A stretch of DNA of 64,000 nt from Symsagittifera roscoffensis (taxonomy: Eukaryota; Xenacoelomorpha; Acoela; Convolutidae): the NCBI RefSeq assembly GCF_963678635.1, contig NC_087070.1, forward strand, positions 8,344,539 to 8,408,538, in the 5' to 3' direction. Positions 54,941 to 64,000 of the stretch are shown here, one piece after another. A model generated the notes under the pieces. The model was not told the DNA's origin. It searched no databases and worked only from the letters and a program-made list of their open reading frames with translations. The number at the start of each line of letters is the position of its first letter. Within the stretch, counting starts at the first letter, position 1. Position numbers and translations under genes: made by a program.

Positions 54941-57825
54941 TTATTCTTTCGTAACATCATGACCGGCGGAACCGTTAACGAGCACTCCGCGCCGAGCGGA
55001 TGCTCACATTAACGCCCTTAATAGGCCTAAACTGCCGGGGCGGAAGGGTAGTTCGGAACGCGGAAGCCTTCCGGATTGCCGTGAATAGTTTTTTAACCTA
55101 GTTAAGACCTAAAATTCATGAACCAGGAAGGGTGGGGGGAATCGCGAACCCCTCGTCCCCTGAGTGGTTTGTGACCAAAAACATTTAAAGATATAAGTAA
55201 AACCAAACAAAAATTAGTATAGTACCCAAGAAAAACAAAAAACATAAAAAATTACCGAAAAAACCAAAAACAGTAAAAAAGTAGAAAATCAGTAGAAATC
55301 ATCCCCCCAGACAAGATGTGATTCAACCCCCCGTTTGTTGTTGATAGATATATTGTTGTTACAGGCATTTATATCAGTCAGGATCGTTACGATCAATTTT
55401 GAGGCCCGTTTGTGAGGCTTGTACTGTAGGGTTATTTGAGCATTTAAGCACGTTAATGATAAATTGCGCTCAATCCGGAAGGGTCAGCTGATTTGCGCTC
55501 AATTCGGAAGGGTCTTGGGTGAAGACCGATCCGGCAAGCAGTTCAAGGAGCAACAAGAAGGGGCTCAACGACAACAACAATCGACTGTTGGGTATCGTTA
55601 ACAAGTTTTGTATCCCTTTTGGTACAAAAAGTAAGATAGTAATCTGTGGGGGGCTCGACAGTGCTGCACTGTAGTGACCCTTCACCGAACTGCGAATATC
55701 CGAGTTAAGCACCTTAATTCGGATAATAAACAAACCCGGAGGGGTATAGTATTGCTAATATTATTAATCATATAGCCTATATTAATAGTCATATATCGTT
55801 TTTCAGTGAAAAACAACGAAAACAGACCGGTTTTTAGGGTCAAAATAGCGATATTTTGATCCCCCCACAAGTCGCGATTTTTGAGATATCGATATTTTTT
55901 GAAACGGAAAAAAGCGCTAAGTTAGTGTGTTACATCGTAACTGCACTACTGTAACAAGTAGAACCGGTTAACTTTAGTTCGGAAGTGGTTGGAACTAGTT
56001 TGGTACCAAAAACCAAATTTTCCCAATTTTTGATAGTAAGAAACACTAAAAATTTAGAAAATTTTTTGAAATTTTTGAGGTAGGACAGTAAAAATAGTTG
56101 TTCGGACAACGTCCACTAGTGAATCTACAAGTCTTAAAATCCGCTACCCGAAAGCCTTCCGGGTTGCAGAGAAATCGAACATAACGTGTTTGATTTGGTG
56201 GATTCATCAATCCGGAGGGGTCCAGGTAGCATAGTTTTTCGCAAATTTTTTCTACAATAGCGTTTTAGATCGGGTCTTTTGCATTGAACTAGAAGAGTAT
56301 AGGCCTTCTGAGCTCGGATCAATAAATTTTAGGTCGAAAGGACCAGATTTGCGGAAAAAGTTAGGCGGAACCTATAAGAGAGAAAATTTTTTGAGTTCGA
56401 AAAAAAGACGTTTTGGTTAATAACTTTGGAACTACAGAGCATATCGAGTCAATCTTGGTACCATTAGATCAGAAATTAGCTGAACTAACTAATAGGATCA
56501 GAAATTTTTCGGAAAAGCGAACGAGAAAATTTTTTGAGATTGTTTTTAGCAAATTACACAAATCCGGAGGGGTACACCCTTCACGTTTTATAAATTTTTC
56601 TGAAAAACCCTTATACCCCTACCAAAAGTTGATAGCGATTGAACTAAGTGACTTAGAACAGTTCTAGACAAAAAGGGAGGGCTGAAGGCACAAGACAACC
56701 ATAGAAGAGGCGAAATTAGGCAAGTGATAAGACCCTTCACCGTTAGTGTGAATTGTCAAATAAGCGCCTTAACTTCAATCCGGAGGGGTCTAGGAAAGGA
56801 TCCTATACCCTTCCCAGTTAATTCAAACAGCATAATAGCAACGCAGAACGTATCCGGAGGGGTATAAGCTGAAATTAAGAAAACTGCGAAAAGCTACTTT
56901 GACAGAGCTAAGGGCTCCGAATCCGGAGGGGTCTACTTTCCAAATCCGGAGGGGTCTACTATTAACTAACTCGGAGGGGTCCCAATCCGGAGGGGTCCAT
57001 ATTCTGACAGTCCGGAAGGGTCCTATTTGTGCCAATCCGGAGGGGTATTATTTTATTAAGGACTTAGGTAAACGAAAGAAAAACTAAAAAGCGAGAGGTA
57101 TTAGGTTATTAATACACAGGCTAGGTATCAGTGACTGCACTGGTAACTTGCCTTTCAAAAAGAACCAGACTAATACAAAACAGGTCCGAACTCGGATATT
57201 CGCGACACTAAGTCTAAATTAGAAAGAGCGTGACTCATTGGTGTGGATTGGAACATAATACGTTTTTGGGAAAAGTGACTGCCCTGAGGATTTTAGTAGG
57301 TCTAGCTCGGGCAGTCCGAAGGCAGATAGGTAATACAGCACTCGGTGGGTGCAATAGACGCCCACTTGAGAAAATTACTGCCTTCAAAGTTTTGTCTGTT
57401 TGGTGCAGCACCAGGCAGGGAAAGCTTTTTCTTTAAAAGACAGGTTCGACTATTGTACTGCCACCGACTAAGAGTACAAGACACATACGTTTTTTCATAT
57501 ATACATTCATATTGTGTCAATATATATTTTTTGTTTTTTGATTTTAAATCAACCTAAACTGTGCTTGATTGGGTAGTGAGTACACTATCTTTTAAAATTG
57601 ACTGATAACATCATATTGTGCTAGTTTCCAGATCTTTGGACCGATAATCGGTCAGTGTGAATAAATTTTATACAAACTGTACTCTGACAACATACAGGGA
57701 TTCGTGGTCACTATTTAATAGAATCTGGTGAAATTTATTGTGTTGTGTCATTATTATTGTTAATAAAACTATAAGGTCTCTAGCAATTGAGTCAAGAGTA
57801 GGCATAGGAAAGTGACAAATAAAGA
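54941..57825 (+). mobile_element. Leader region of the right-hand Gypsy (2.9 kb)
   Basis: It is long, without a convincing ORF, and inverted relative to 38637-41619. The motif AATCCGGARGGGTC recurs near 55470, 55500, 55734, 56209, 56561, 56779, 56849 and in a cluster at 56920-57046, with reverse copies near 55063 and 56150. A long structured leader before gag is known in several Gypsy elements. Confidence 0.7.
56915..57048 (+). repeat. Six-copy TCCGGAGGGG motif cluster
   Basis: Copies of AATCCGGAGGGGTCT or close variants begin near 56921, 56943, 56968, 56983, 57010 and 57033, about 15-27 bases apart. This is the counterpart of the 12-copy array in the minus-strand relative. Confidence 0.8.
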
Positions 57826-59253
57826 ATGAGTTTAGACAAGTCAAGGATACCAAAACGAGGTAATAGCTCTAGGAAATTCATACCTGAAAAGCAAAGAAAA
57901 ACGATGACCGATCCTTTTGTAGATTGGATCAAGCGATCCCGGTCTGACAAAAGGGGGACGGTTTCAGGCAGAATGGTTGAAACGAGAAGTCAAAAGACCT
58001 CAGATGAGCCAAGAGAACTGTTAGAAGTGGAGGTCAATACGGACCATACCATGAATGACAACCAGGAAGTAAATGAACTGGAAGGGAGAGGCAGAAGGCT
58101 GGCGAGTGAATCTACTCCGGTAGAACAAGGCCATGATTTTGCCACTTCCACCGGGACGTTGGATCGAGAGGAGATGTCGGAACTGTCCGACATCTCAACT
58201 GAAGTAACGGCAACTAGAAGATCTCCGACAGACAACACTATGATGGCAAGTGGAACTGGAAAACAAACAACCTCATCATCGTTCTCAGAAAGAATGAAGA
58301 ACACCTTCGGAAACATCTTTCCATTCAGCATGGGAGGAGGAGCAGGAAACGATGGGGAGTCCCAGGAGGAAGAGGATGAAGAGGAGCAAGGGGACTTTGG
58401 ATCTCAAGTCAGTCTCAATAGTTCGATCCAGGAGAGTGAGGCACACGTCGGAAGAGAGACTGGAACCATGGATAAATTTGGTGTAGTGACAACGATAAGC
58501 AAAGAGGCAAACACACCGGGCCAGTCCAAGAAATTCGCGATTAGGACAAGTTCGGAGCCACAACCTGAAGAGAGTAGAACCAGAGGGCTTGGCAACGCGT
58601 TAGCGGATCCTGAAATAGATAATGATAAAACGTCAAGACAGAGAGTCAAGGCCCGGATCTCTACCAGCACGAAGCTACCTGGGACCGACAGAGTTACACC
58701 ACCACTAGTGACGCCACTCATGGATAACGGGGCAGCACTAGAGGAAGCCTTAAACAACATAGTGGGCAGTTTAGGAGAACAAAATGAACAGATGTCGATA
58801 AGGATGGGTGAACTGGAAAGAGCAGTTCACATTGAAAGAGAAAGTCTGCGGGAAGAAATAAACCGCAACAGACAAGAAGTTGGCAGAAGCGAAAAACGCT
58901 TGAAAGAAAGAACGGACGAACATATGACGAGGAACTTGTCGCGAATGACAAGAGAGGCGGAACAGAGGGAGTTACGCTTAAGAGCCGACATGGAGAAGTT
59001 AAGAATTCAGCAAGAGCAGTCTCTTGGGTCTCTTGACACAAAGATAGACGCGATGATGGAGAGGCGAACGCAGGCTATCATGGATAGGTTGGACGGGCTA
59101 CTAAGCAGCAAGAGTGGACCAAAAGAAGGAGAGCCGAACTCGGGAGGTCCCAGCAGGGAACCGAGGGTGAACTTCAATGAACATCAAAGGAGGAAGACAA
59201 ATGGATCCACTAGGAGGCAGGGGCAGTTCATCAGGCTATGCCACAAGGGGTAA
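57826..59253 (+). CDS. gag: Gypsy gag N-terminal protein (ORF1)
   Basis: A 475-codon frame begins at an ATG preceded by AAAGA. It is polar and acidic in the first 250 residues (VETRSQK at about residue 50, an acidic EEEDEEEQGDF run near residue 190). A long coiled coil follows at about 320-430 (RMGELERAVHIERESLREEI and RELRLRADMEKLRIQQEQSL). It precedes the capsid region, which lies in another frame. Copies of its first ~90 codons occur three times on the minus strand at 33-39 kb, and a decayed relative lies at 45485. The role as the N-terminal part of Gag is inferred from position and from that relative. Confidence 0.75.
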   Translation: MSLDKSRIPKRGNSSRKFIPEKQRKTMTDPFVDWIKRSRSDKRGTVSGRMVETRSQKTSDEPRELLEVEVNTDHTMNDNQEVNELEGRGRRLASESTPVEQGHDFATSTGTLDREEMSELSDISTEVTATRRSPTDNTMMASGTGKQTTSSSFSERMKNTFGNIFPFSMGGGAGNDGESQEEEDEEEQGDFGSQVSLNSSIQESEAHVGRETGTMDKFGVVTTISKEANTPGQSKKFAIRTSSEPQPEESRTRGLGNALADPEIDNDKTSRQRVKARISTSTKLPGTDRVTPPLVTPLMDNGAALEEALNNIVGSLGEQNEQMSIRMGELERAVHIERESLREEINRNRQEVGRSEKRLKERTDEHMTRNLSRMTREAEQRELRLRADMEKLRIQQEQSLGSLDTKIDAMMERRTQAIMDRLDGLLSSKSGPKEGEPNSGGPSREPRVNFNEHQRRKTNGSTRRQGQFIRLCHKG

Positions 59254-62200
59254 TACAGCATGGGGCCCGAACAGTAGAGCAAGTTCAACGGGGAACAGAC
59301 AAACCTCGAACGAACGACCAACGCAAAGCACACATGCGACCGGGAGAAGCGATTCTGGCAACATGGGGCATACAAGCCCGAGGAGGAGTCACATGGACCA
59401 AGCGGGAAACGCTCATGGTGATTCGGATTGCAGGGATGCACCGCACACAGAGCCTTCGACAAGGTGTGAGGACACTCAGGCGGGACACTCAAGGGATGCT
59501 ACGGCAATGGCCACAGCATTTGAACCCCTGAACAGGTCTTTGGAGACATTCCTGACGCGGTTATCTAGAACCAATGAACGCAGTGAGAAGTCCAGAAGAG
59601 TCTTTAAGAAACCAAGATGCTACAAAGACGAATCTGATGGCTGTATTGATACCTGGATAGAGGTAATGAAGCTGCATTTCGAGGAAGAGGACTTGTCGGA
59701 GAGACAGGAATGCAGCGCGCTCACCAGCAACTTAGAAGGGACAGCCCTGAACTGTGTCATGGCCAAGAAACAGTATCAACGTGACACTGCAGAGAAAATC
59801 TTCGAAATCTTGTTAAACCGTTTCGGATCAGGGGTGCAGGGGCACCAGGCGATGATGCGCTTCGAGAAACGGAGGCAACGAGAAGATGAAACAATAGACA
59901 AGTTTCTCGATGATTTGGAAATGCTGAGAAGACGCAGCCAACCGGATGAGTCAAACCGAAGGATGAACCTGGCCGTAGCCTCAAAATTCATCGATGGTGT
60001 GAAAAATGATGAACTTCGTACGATGCTAGCAACGCATTACACACCACTATCAACTAATGCGCCAACACCGGAGGAGTTGAGGCTCAAATCAAAAGAGTAT
60101 CTTTTGTTGAAACCTCCTTCGAGATCTGGATATTACAAGAACAATTATGGCAATTTTAACAACGGACCAGCAAACCAAGGGAACAATTGGTACAAACCGA
60201 GGGAAGATATGGACAAGAGACGTTCTTGTGCTAATTGCAGTTCAACAGACCATCATGTGTCAGCATGCCCAGCTTACAAACAAGGCATGAAAGCAATAGG
60301 CTTTAGCCTCGAGGACGAAGATGCGTCAGAGTTGGATCATGAGGATTTCATGAGAGGAGTAATTGCGAAATTTGGCCCGAGGTGTTTCTTTTGTAACTTG
60401 GAAGGTCATTTTAAATCAGATTGTCCGCAATTCTGGGATGCAGTGGCAGACATCAAGCATCCAAGGCATGAAGAAGCTTTGTCAGGAGTGAAAGCAAGCA
60501 AGGCTCGACTTTTGAGCGAAGCAGAGGCACGCAGGAAGGACAAACCTCAAGAGCTGGCGGCAAAGAAAATGCAAGCAGTAACAGAAGAAGCACGTGAACC
60601 GGAACCAGCAACTGCGGCCGATGACTTCAAGATCGATTATAAGGCAGCCGCAAAGGATGCTCTAAATAGAGTACAGCAGGAATTGGTGACGAAAGAGATC
60701 GAACAAAAAGTGAAACTTGAACTGGAAAAAGAAAAGCTTCAGGAGCAACTGAATACCTTCGAGGCAATGGAGTTCGAGGAGACGAAAACACCAAGCAGTT
60801 TAGATATGAAACTTAAAGTGATCTCCGGTAAGAGGTTCGGCATGGCGCCGCAGGGAAAGAAGATACAGTCGATAATCTCAGTGGCTGGACACCAGGTAAT
60901 AAGAAATTTGAGTGAACCATCAGAGTTCACTTTAATGCATTTGGACACATATGCAGATTATCTGAGGCAGGTGGAGCCACGCACTGAGTCGAGAGCTGTG
61001 CGAGCACTACTAACGACGGGTGGCCCTCGCATGAAGAAACTTCATGGACGCTACTTGGAGGTCTATGGGCCGTATCAAATAATGCTGAACGTGGATGGAA
61101 TCAGCATCTACACCAGGACTTACATAACAACAGATGATGACCAAATGGGGCAGATCTATTTGGGTGAAGAGGAACTCAAAGTCCGCAGGATAGGCCATGA
61201 CGCCATGATGGAACAAGACGCGGTACATGTTGGATATGAAGCAGATGTGACAGCACACCTGCTTGACACCAACGGAACAAAAATCGGAGTCACAGGGCTT
61301 CTGGACACAGGCGCGGTGGTGAGTGTGATGCCGATAAAAACCTGGGAGAGAATGGGCTTCACGCGGGAAGATCTGATTCCTACGAATCTCCGACTAGCCG
61401 CTGCAAATCGAGGAGCTATCTACGTAGCCGGAAGAACACCGGTGACGGTCCTTCACATGGGAGGACGGAACCTTTGGATGAGCTTCCTGGTGGTAGAGAA
61501 TCTGGACGACGCCGACCAATTCATCTTGGGCAGAGATTTTGTCAGGAACTTTGACGTGATGATTGACTTGAACAACGGTCTAATACGGATTAGAAACCCG
61601 GACCGAAAGTATGTTAAGAGACCAATTAATAGGATAATAACAGACGAGAATAAGGTACCAGTTTTTTTGGATAGAAAAGTAAAATTACAACCAGGACAAG
61701 CTGTAGCAGCAATTTTTAGAATGAGAAATTTAAATTCGTTAAGTGATAGCAAACAGGTTTGCTTAGTACCGAATCCAAATAGTCAGGGTTCGGTGATTTT
61801 AGGCCGGAGCTTCTCGGTAACGCGAAACGGACTGTGTGTCAGTGTGTTGTTGAACACACTGGACACCACGGTTTCAATCCAACGTGGAAAGAAGCTTGGC
61901 TACGCCTTGCCGATGAGGACCGACTATGAGGAGACACAAAACTTGAAGAAACATAATGTGAAAGACTGTCCTTATCATGCCAATAAAGATAAAATTTTAA
62001 AGAGGATTGATGAATTAAAATCTATTCGTAAATTGTTTTCAATGAAATCCGAAACGGACGACGGCTTATCAAGCTGCTCGAATTTTCCGGAACGCCCCTC
62101 GTCATATGAACTAGATTCTGACAAACCGGTTTTGCCAGAAATAGAACATTTAAAAGGAAAAATAGGTGAGGGAGATTTTGAAAAATTGCGGGACCTCCTA

Positions 62201-62689
62201 GATCGGAACGCCGAAGTATTTTCAAAACATAAGGCGGACATCGGTTGCTGTAATTTCGTCGAACACGAAATCGAACTAGAAGAGGGCGCCGTTCCCCATA
62301 GGGAAGGCGCAAGGCGAATGACGCCACATAAATCGGAAGCGTGCCGAGCGGAAATAGAAATGTTGCTTGAATACGACATGATAGAACCCTCGAAATCACC
62401 ATGGGCTTGCGGAGTAGTAATGGCGAAAAAGAAAGGGGGGCAGCTTAGATTTTGTTGCGACTTTCGTTACTTGAACGCGGTAACGATTAAAGATGCGTAC
62501 CCGATACCGCGAATAGACGAGAGCCTATCCAAACTTGGTGATGCAAAGTTCTTCACCACATTGGACTTGGGTTCTGCCTGCGAAAGAAGGACAGGGAGAA
62601 AACCGGATTCGCGTGCGAATTGGGGTTGTACCAGTGGAAGAGGATGCCCTTCGGCTTGTGCAATGCAACAGCAACCTTTCAAAGGCTGA
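59177..62689 (+). CDS. gag-pol: Gypsy gag-pol: capsid, zinc knuckles, protease, start of reverse transcriptase (ORF2)
   Basis: This 1170-codon frame overlaps ORF1 by 77 bases in the +1 frame. Residues 1-110 are low complexity, and 110-310 are the capsid-like region (SDGCIDTWIEVMKLHFEEED). Two CX2CX4HX4C knuckles begin at C351 (CANCSSTDHHVSAC) and C403 (CFFCNLEGHFKSDC). A charged linker follows, then the aspartic protease with D-T-G-A at D710 and FILGRDFVRNF. RT begins near residue 1020 and reaches the strand with LDLGSA (D1130). There a small deletion (near 62577) shifts the frame, and the last ~35 residues are off-frame. Many intact codons point to a recent insertion, but this copy cannot make full-length RT unless the lesion is a sequence error. 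Confidence 0.9.
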   Translation: MNIKGGRQMDPLGGRGSSSGYATRGNTAWGPNSRASSTGNRQTSNERPTQSTHATGRSDSGNMGHTSPRRSHMDQAGNAHGDSDCRDAPHTEPSTRCEDTQAGHSRDATAMATAFEPLNRSLETFLTRLSRTNERSEKSRRVFKKPRCYKDESDGCIDTWIEVMKLHFEEEDLSERQECSALTSNLEGTALNCVMAKKQYQRDTAEKIFEILLNRFGSGVQGHQAMMRFEKRRQREDETIDKFLDDLEMLRRRSQPDESNRRMNLAVASKFIDGVKNDELRTMLATHYTPLSTNAPTPEELRLKSKEYLLLKPPSRSGYYKNNYGNFNNGPANQGNNWYKPREDMDKRRSCANCSSTDHHVSACPAYKQGMKAIGFSLEDEDASELDHEDFMRGVIAKFGPRCFFCNLEGHFKSDCPQFWDAVADIKHPRHEEALSGVKASKARLLSEAEARRKDKPQELAAKKMQAVTEEAREPEPATAADDFKIDYKAAAKDALNRVQQELVTKEIEQKVKLELEKEKLQEQLNTFEAMEFEETKTPSSLDMKLKVISGKRFGMAPQGKKIQSIISVAGHQVIRNLSEPSEFTLMHLDTYADYLRQVEPRTESRAVRALLTTGGPRMKKLHGRYLEVYGPYQIMLNVDGISIYTRTYITTDDDQMGQIYLGEEELKVRRIGHDAMMEQDAVHVGYEADVTAHLLDTNGTKIGVTGLLDTGAVVSVMPIKTWERMGFTREDLIPTNLRLAAANRGAIYVAGRTPVTVLHMGGRNLWMSFLVVENLDDADQFILGRDFVRNFDVMIDLNNGLIRIRNPDRKYVKRPINRIITDENKVPVFLDRKVKLQPGQAVAAIFRMRNLNSLSDSKQVCLVPNPNSQGSVILGRSFSVTRNGLCVSVLLNTLDTTVSIQRGKKLGYALPMRTDYEETQNLKKHNVKDCPYHANKDKILKRIDELKSIRKLFSMKSETDDGLSSCSNFPERPSSYELDSDKPVLPEIEHLKGKIGEGDFEKLRDLLDRNAEVFSKHKADIGCCNFVEHEIELEEGAVPHREGARRMTPHKSEACRAEIEMLLEYDMIEPSKSPWACGVVMAKKKGGQLRFCCDFRYLNAVTIKDAYPIPRIDESLSKLGDAKFFTTLDLGSACERRTGRKPDSRANWGCTSGRGCPSACAMQQQPFKG

Positions 62690-64000
62690 TGGCTCAGGCT
62701 TTGACAGGAGTGACCAAAAAGTACGGGAATCTCTTGATGTGCTACGTGGATGACGTAGTCATAGCGACACCAACCCTGGAGGATCACATTGATCGACTCG
62801 ATGAGGTCTTCGGATGTATGAAAAGAGCAGGCTTGAAATGCAAACCATCGAAATGTGAAATCCTTAGGGATTCGATCAAGTACCTGGGAAGAATGGTGGA
62901 CCGGCATGGTGTGAGGCCAGATCCAGAAGCAGTAGAGGCTGTGCTGACATGGAAAGCTCCTAGAACGGACACACAGCTCATGAGCTTCCTAGGGTTTGCC
63001 AATTACTACCGAGAATTCATAAAAGGATACGCGGACAAGGTGTACCCGATGCAGAAGCTGATGCGCAACAAAGGGAAAAAGTTCGAATGGAACGATGAGG
63101 CACAAGTTGCTTTCGAGAACATAAAGCGGGAACTGTGCGAAGCGCCAGTGCTGGGCATGCCTACAGAAAAGGGCATGTATGTTCTTGACACAGACGCATC
63201 GGTGGTGGCCATCTCAGGAATATTGCATCAAGAGCAAGAATGGAACGGAAGAACAGTCCTCCGTCCCATTGCATACGGCAGCAAAGTCTTGAGTGACACA
63301 GAGATGAAATATGGCGCACCAAAAGCAGAAATGTTTGCAGTAGTTACCTTCGTGGAGAAGTACCGTGCATACTTGGGGAGCGCTCCCTTCAAGTTACGCG
63401 TGGACAACAGAGCGTTATCCTGGTTGAAGACCTACTCGATGGATCAGAGTTATATTGGTAGATGGATAGTAAGACTGGATGGCTACCATATGATAATCGA
63501 ACACAGGATGCGTGATAAACATCAGAATGCTGACAGTCTCAGCAAGAAAACTGAGTTCTATGAAAGATTGGAGAAGAAGCAGGCCAATCAGGCGGAAGTA
63601 AAGGAGGGATTCTCGTTTCTGGACAAAGAAACTTATGAAGCGCTTCCCTTAACGAGATGGTTGGATAAGTCTGGACATCCAATTCCGGGGCATCCTGAGT
63701 TACCTGTAGAGAAAGCAGCCGAGATAAAGATCCTGTCAAGGGAGGACCCGGTCCCCTTGGATTTGTTGCTGCGCTCGAACCTGGTCCAGCAAGAACTCTC
63801 TCGCATGAATATAAACAGCCTCTCATTATTGGATAAAACGGTGCAAGTCACACCACAAGTGATGCGGATACTGGGTGGATTGTTAGAAAGAGAAGTGACC
63901 AGAGATGACCCCGAGTGGACAGCAGCAGTGGCATCGCTAACAGTCAGTGAGAAAGTGAAGATCATGCCGTCCAGACAACAGCACGAAGAGAACAAGAGGG
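62578..64000 (+). CDS. pol: Gypsy pol continuation: reverse transcriptase, RNase H (runs off the window)
   Basis: The frame is open to the end of the window, +2 relative to ORF2. It has the RT catalytic YVDD at 62743-62754, the thumb region (FLGFANYYREFIKGYADKVY), and RNase H starting D-T-D-A-S at 63187. It goes on with A-Y-G-S-K-V-L-S, the substrate-binding region around W-L-K-T-Y and the H-x-N-A-D-S-L-S end near 63530. A linker (SFLDKETYEALPLTRWLDKS) leads toward integrase, which must lie beyond 64000. The 3' LTR is also outside the window. Confidence 0.9.
   Translation, partial: MRKKDREKTGFACELGLYQWKRMPFGLCNATATFQRLMAQALTGVTKKYGNLLMCYVDDVVIATPTLEDHIDRLDEVFGCMKRAGLKCKPSKCEILRDSIKYLGRMVDRHGVRPDPEAVEAVLTWKAPRTDTQLMSFLGFANYYREFIKGYADKVYPMQKLMRNKGKKFEWNDEAQVAFENIKRELCEAPVLGMPTEKGMYVLDTDASVVAISGILHQEQEWNGRTVLRPIAYGSKVLSDTEMKYGAPKAEMFAVVTFVEKYRAYLGSAPFKLRVDNRALSWLKTYSMDQSYIGRWIVRLDGYHMIIEHRMRDKHQNADSLSKKTEFYERLEKKQANQAEVKEGFSFLDKETYEALPLTRWLDKSGHPIPGHPELPVEKAAEIKILSREDPVPLDLLLRSNLVQQELSRMNINSLSLLDKTVQVTPQVMRILGGLLEREVTRDDPEWTAAVASLTVSEKVKIMPSRQQHEENKR

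Overview
This is eukaryotic DNA, most likely from an invertebrate animal. It is AT-rich and almost wholly made of transposable elements. I see no bacterial gene organisation, no ribosomal RNA and no confident host gene. The gag-pol at the right end looks like Ty3/Gypsy elements I associate with cnidarian genomes, but that is memory and untested. One weak candidate host exon lies near 29.4 kb.

Layout. (1) 1-10.0 kb: two direct 2.7-kb repeats (238-2939 and 7307-10001), read as LTRs, flank a 4-kb decayed coding region. That region encodes five tandem retropepsin-like modules, none with a D-T/S-G site, and no reverse transcriptase or integrase. (2) 10.0-11.2 kb: a decayed minus-strand hAT transposase whose C-terminal end abuts the second LTR. 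(3) 14.3-19.9 kb: a decayed minus-strand Gypsy element with 250-bp LTRs, in which a lysine/arginine/glutamate-rich region follows RNase H where integrase would be expected. (4) 20-29 kb: AT-rich intergenic DNA with a compound inverted repeat, a tRNA-like relic and a minus-strand MULE transposase with its catalytic residues intact. (5) 30.7-38.9 kb: three copies of a block holding a ~310-bp satellite and the truncated first ~90 codons of a Gypsy gag (minus strand). (6) 38.6-42.0 kb: the leader, primer-binding site (PBS) and truncated LTR of that minus-strand Gypsy. (7) 42.0-53.3 kb: a plus-strand element with LTR, PBS, 2.5-kb leader and decayed gag, then a long broken coding block of unknown function in place of pol. 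(8) 53.3-64.0 kb: an LTR shared with the preceding element, PBS, a 2.9-kb leader and a recent Gypsy gag-pol that runs off the window and carries a frame-breaking lesion in reverse transcriptase.

Four elements share a PBS beginning TGGCGCTCC, so they probably prime from the same tRNA. The minus-strand element (38.6-42.0 kb) and the right-hand element (54.5-57.8 kb) are head-to-head relatives, and their leaders form ~3.3-kb inverted repeats. Both leaders carry a repeated AATCCGGARGGGTC motif. In the left leader it forms a 12-copy, ~25-bp array, which resembles the Su(Hw) insulator in the leader of Drosophila gypsy.

The features most likely to be undescribed are the tandem pseudo-protease array at 3.0-7.0 kb, the unknown coding block at 47.8-51.8 kb and the leader motif array. 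All function statements come from reading the sequence; no search was run.
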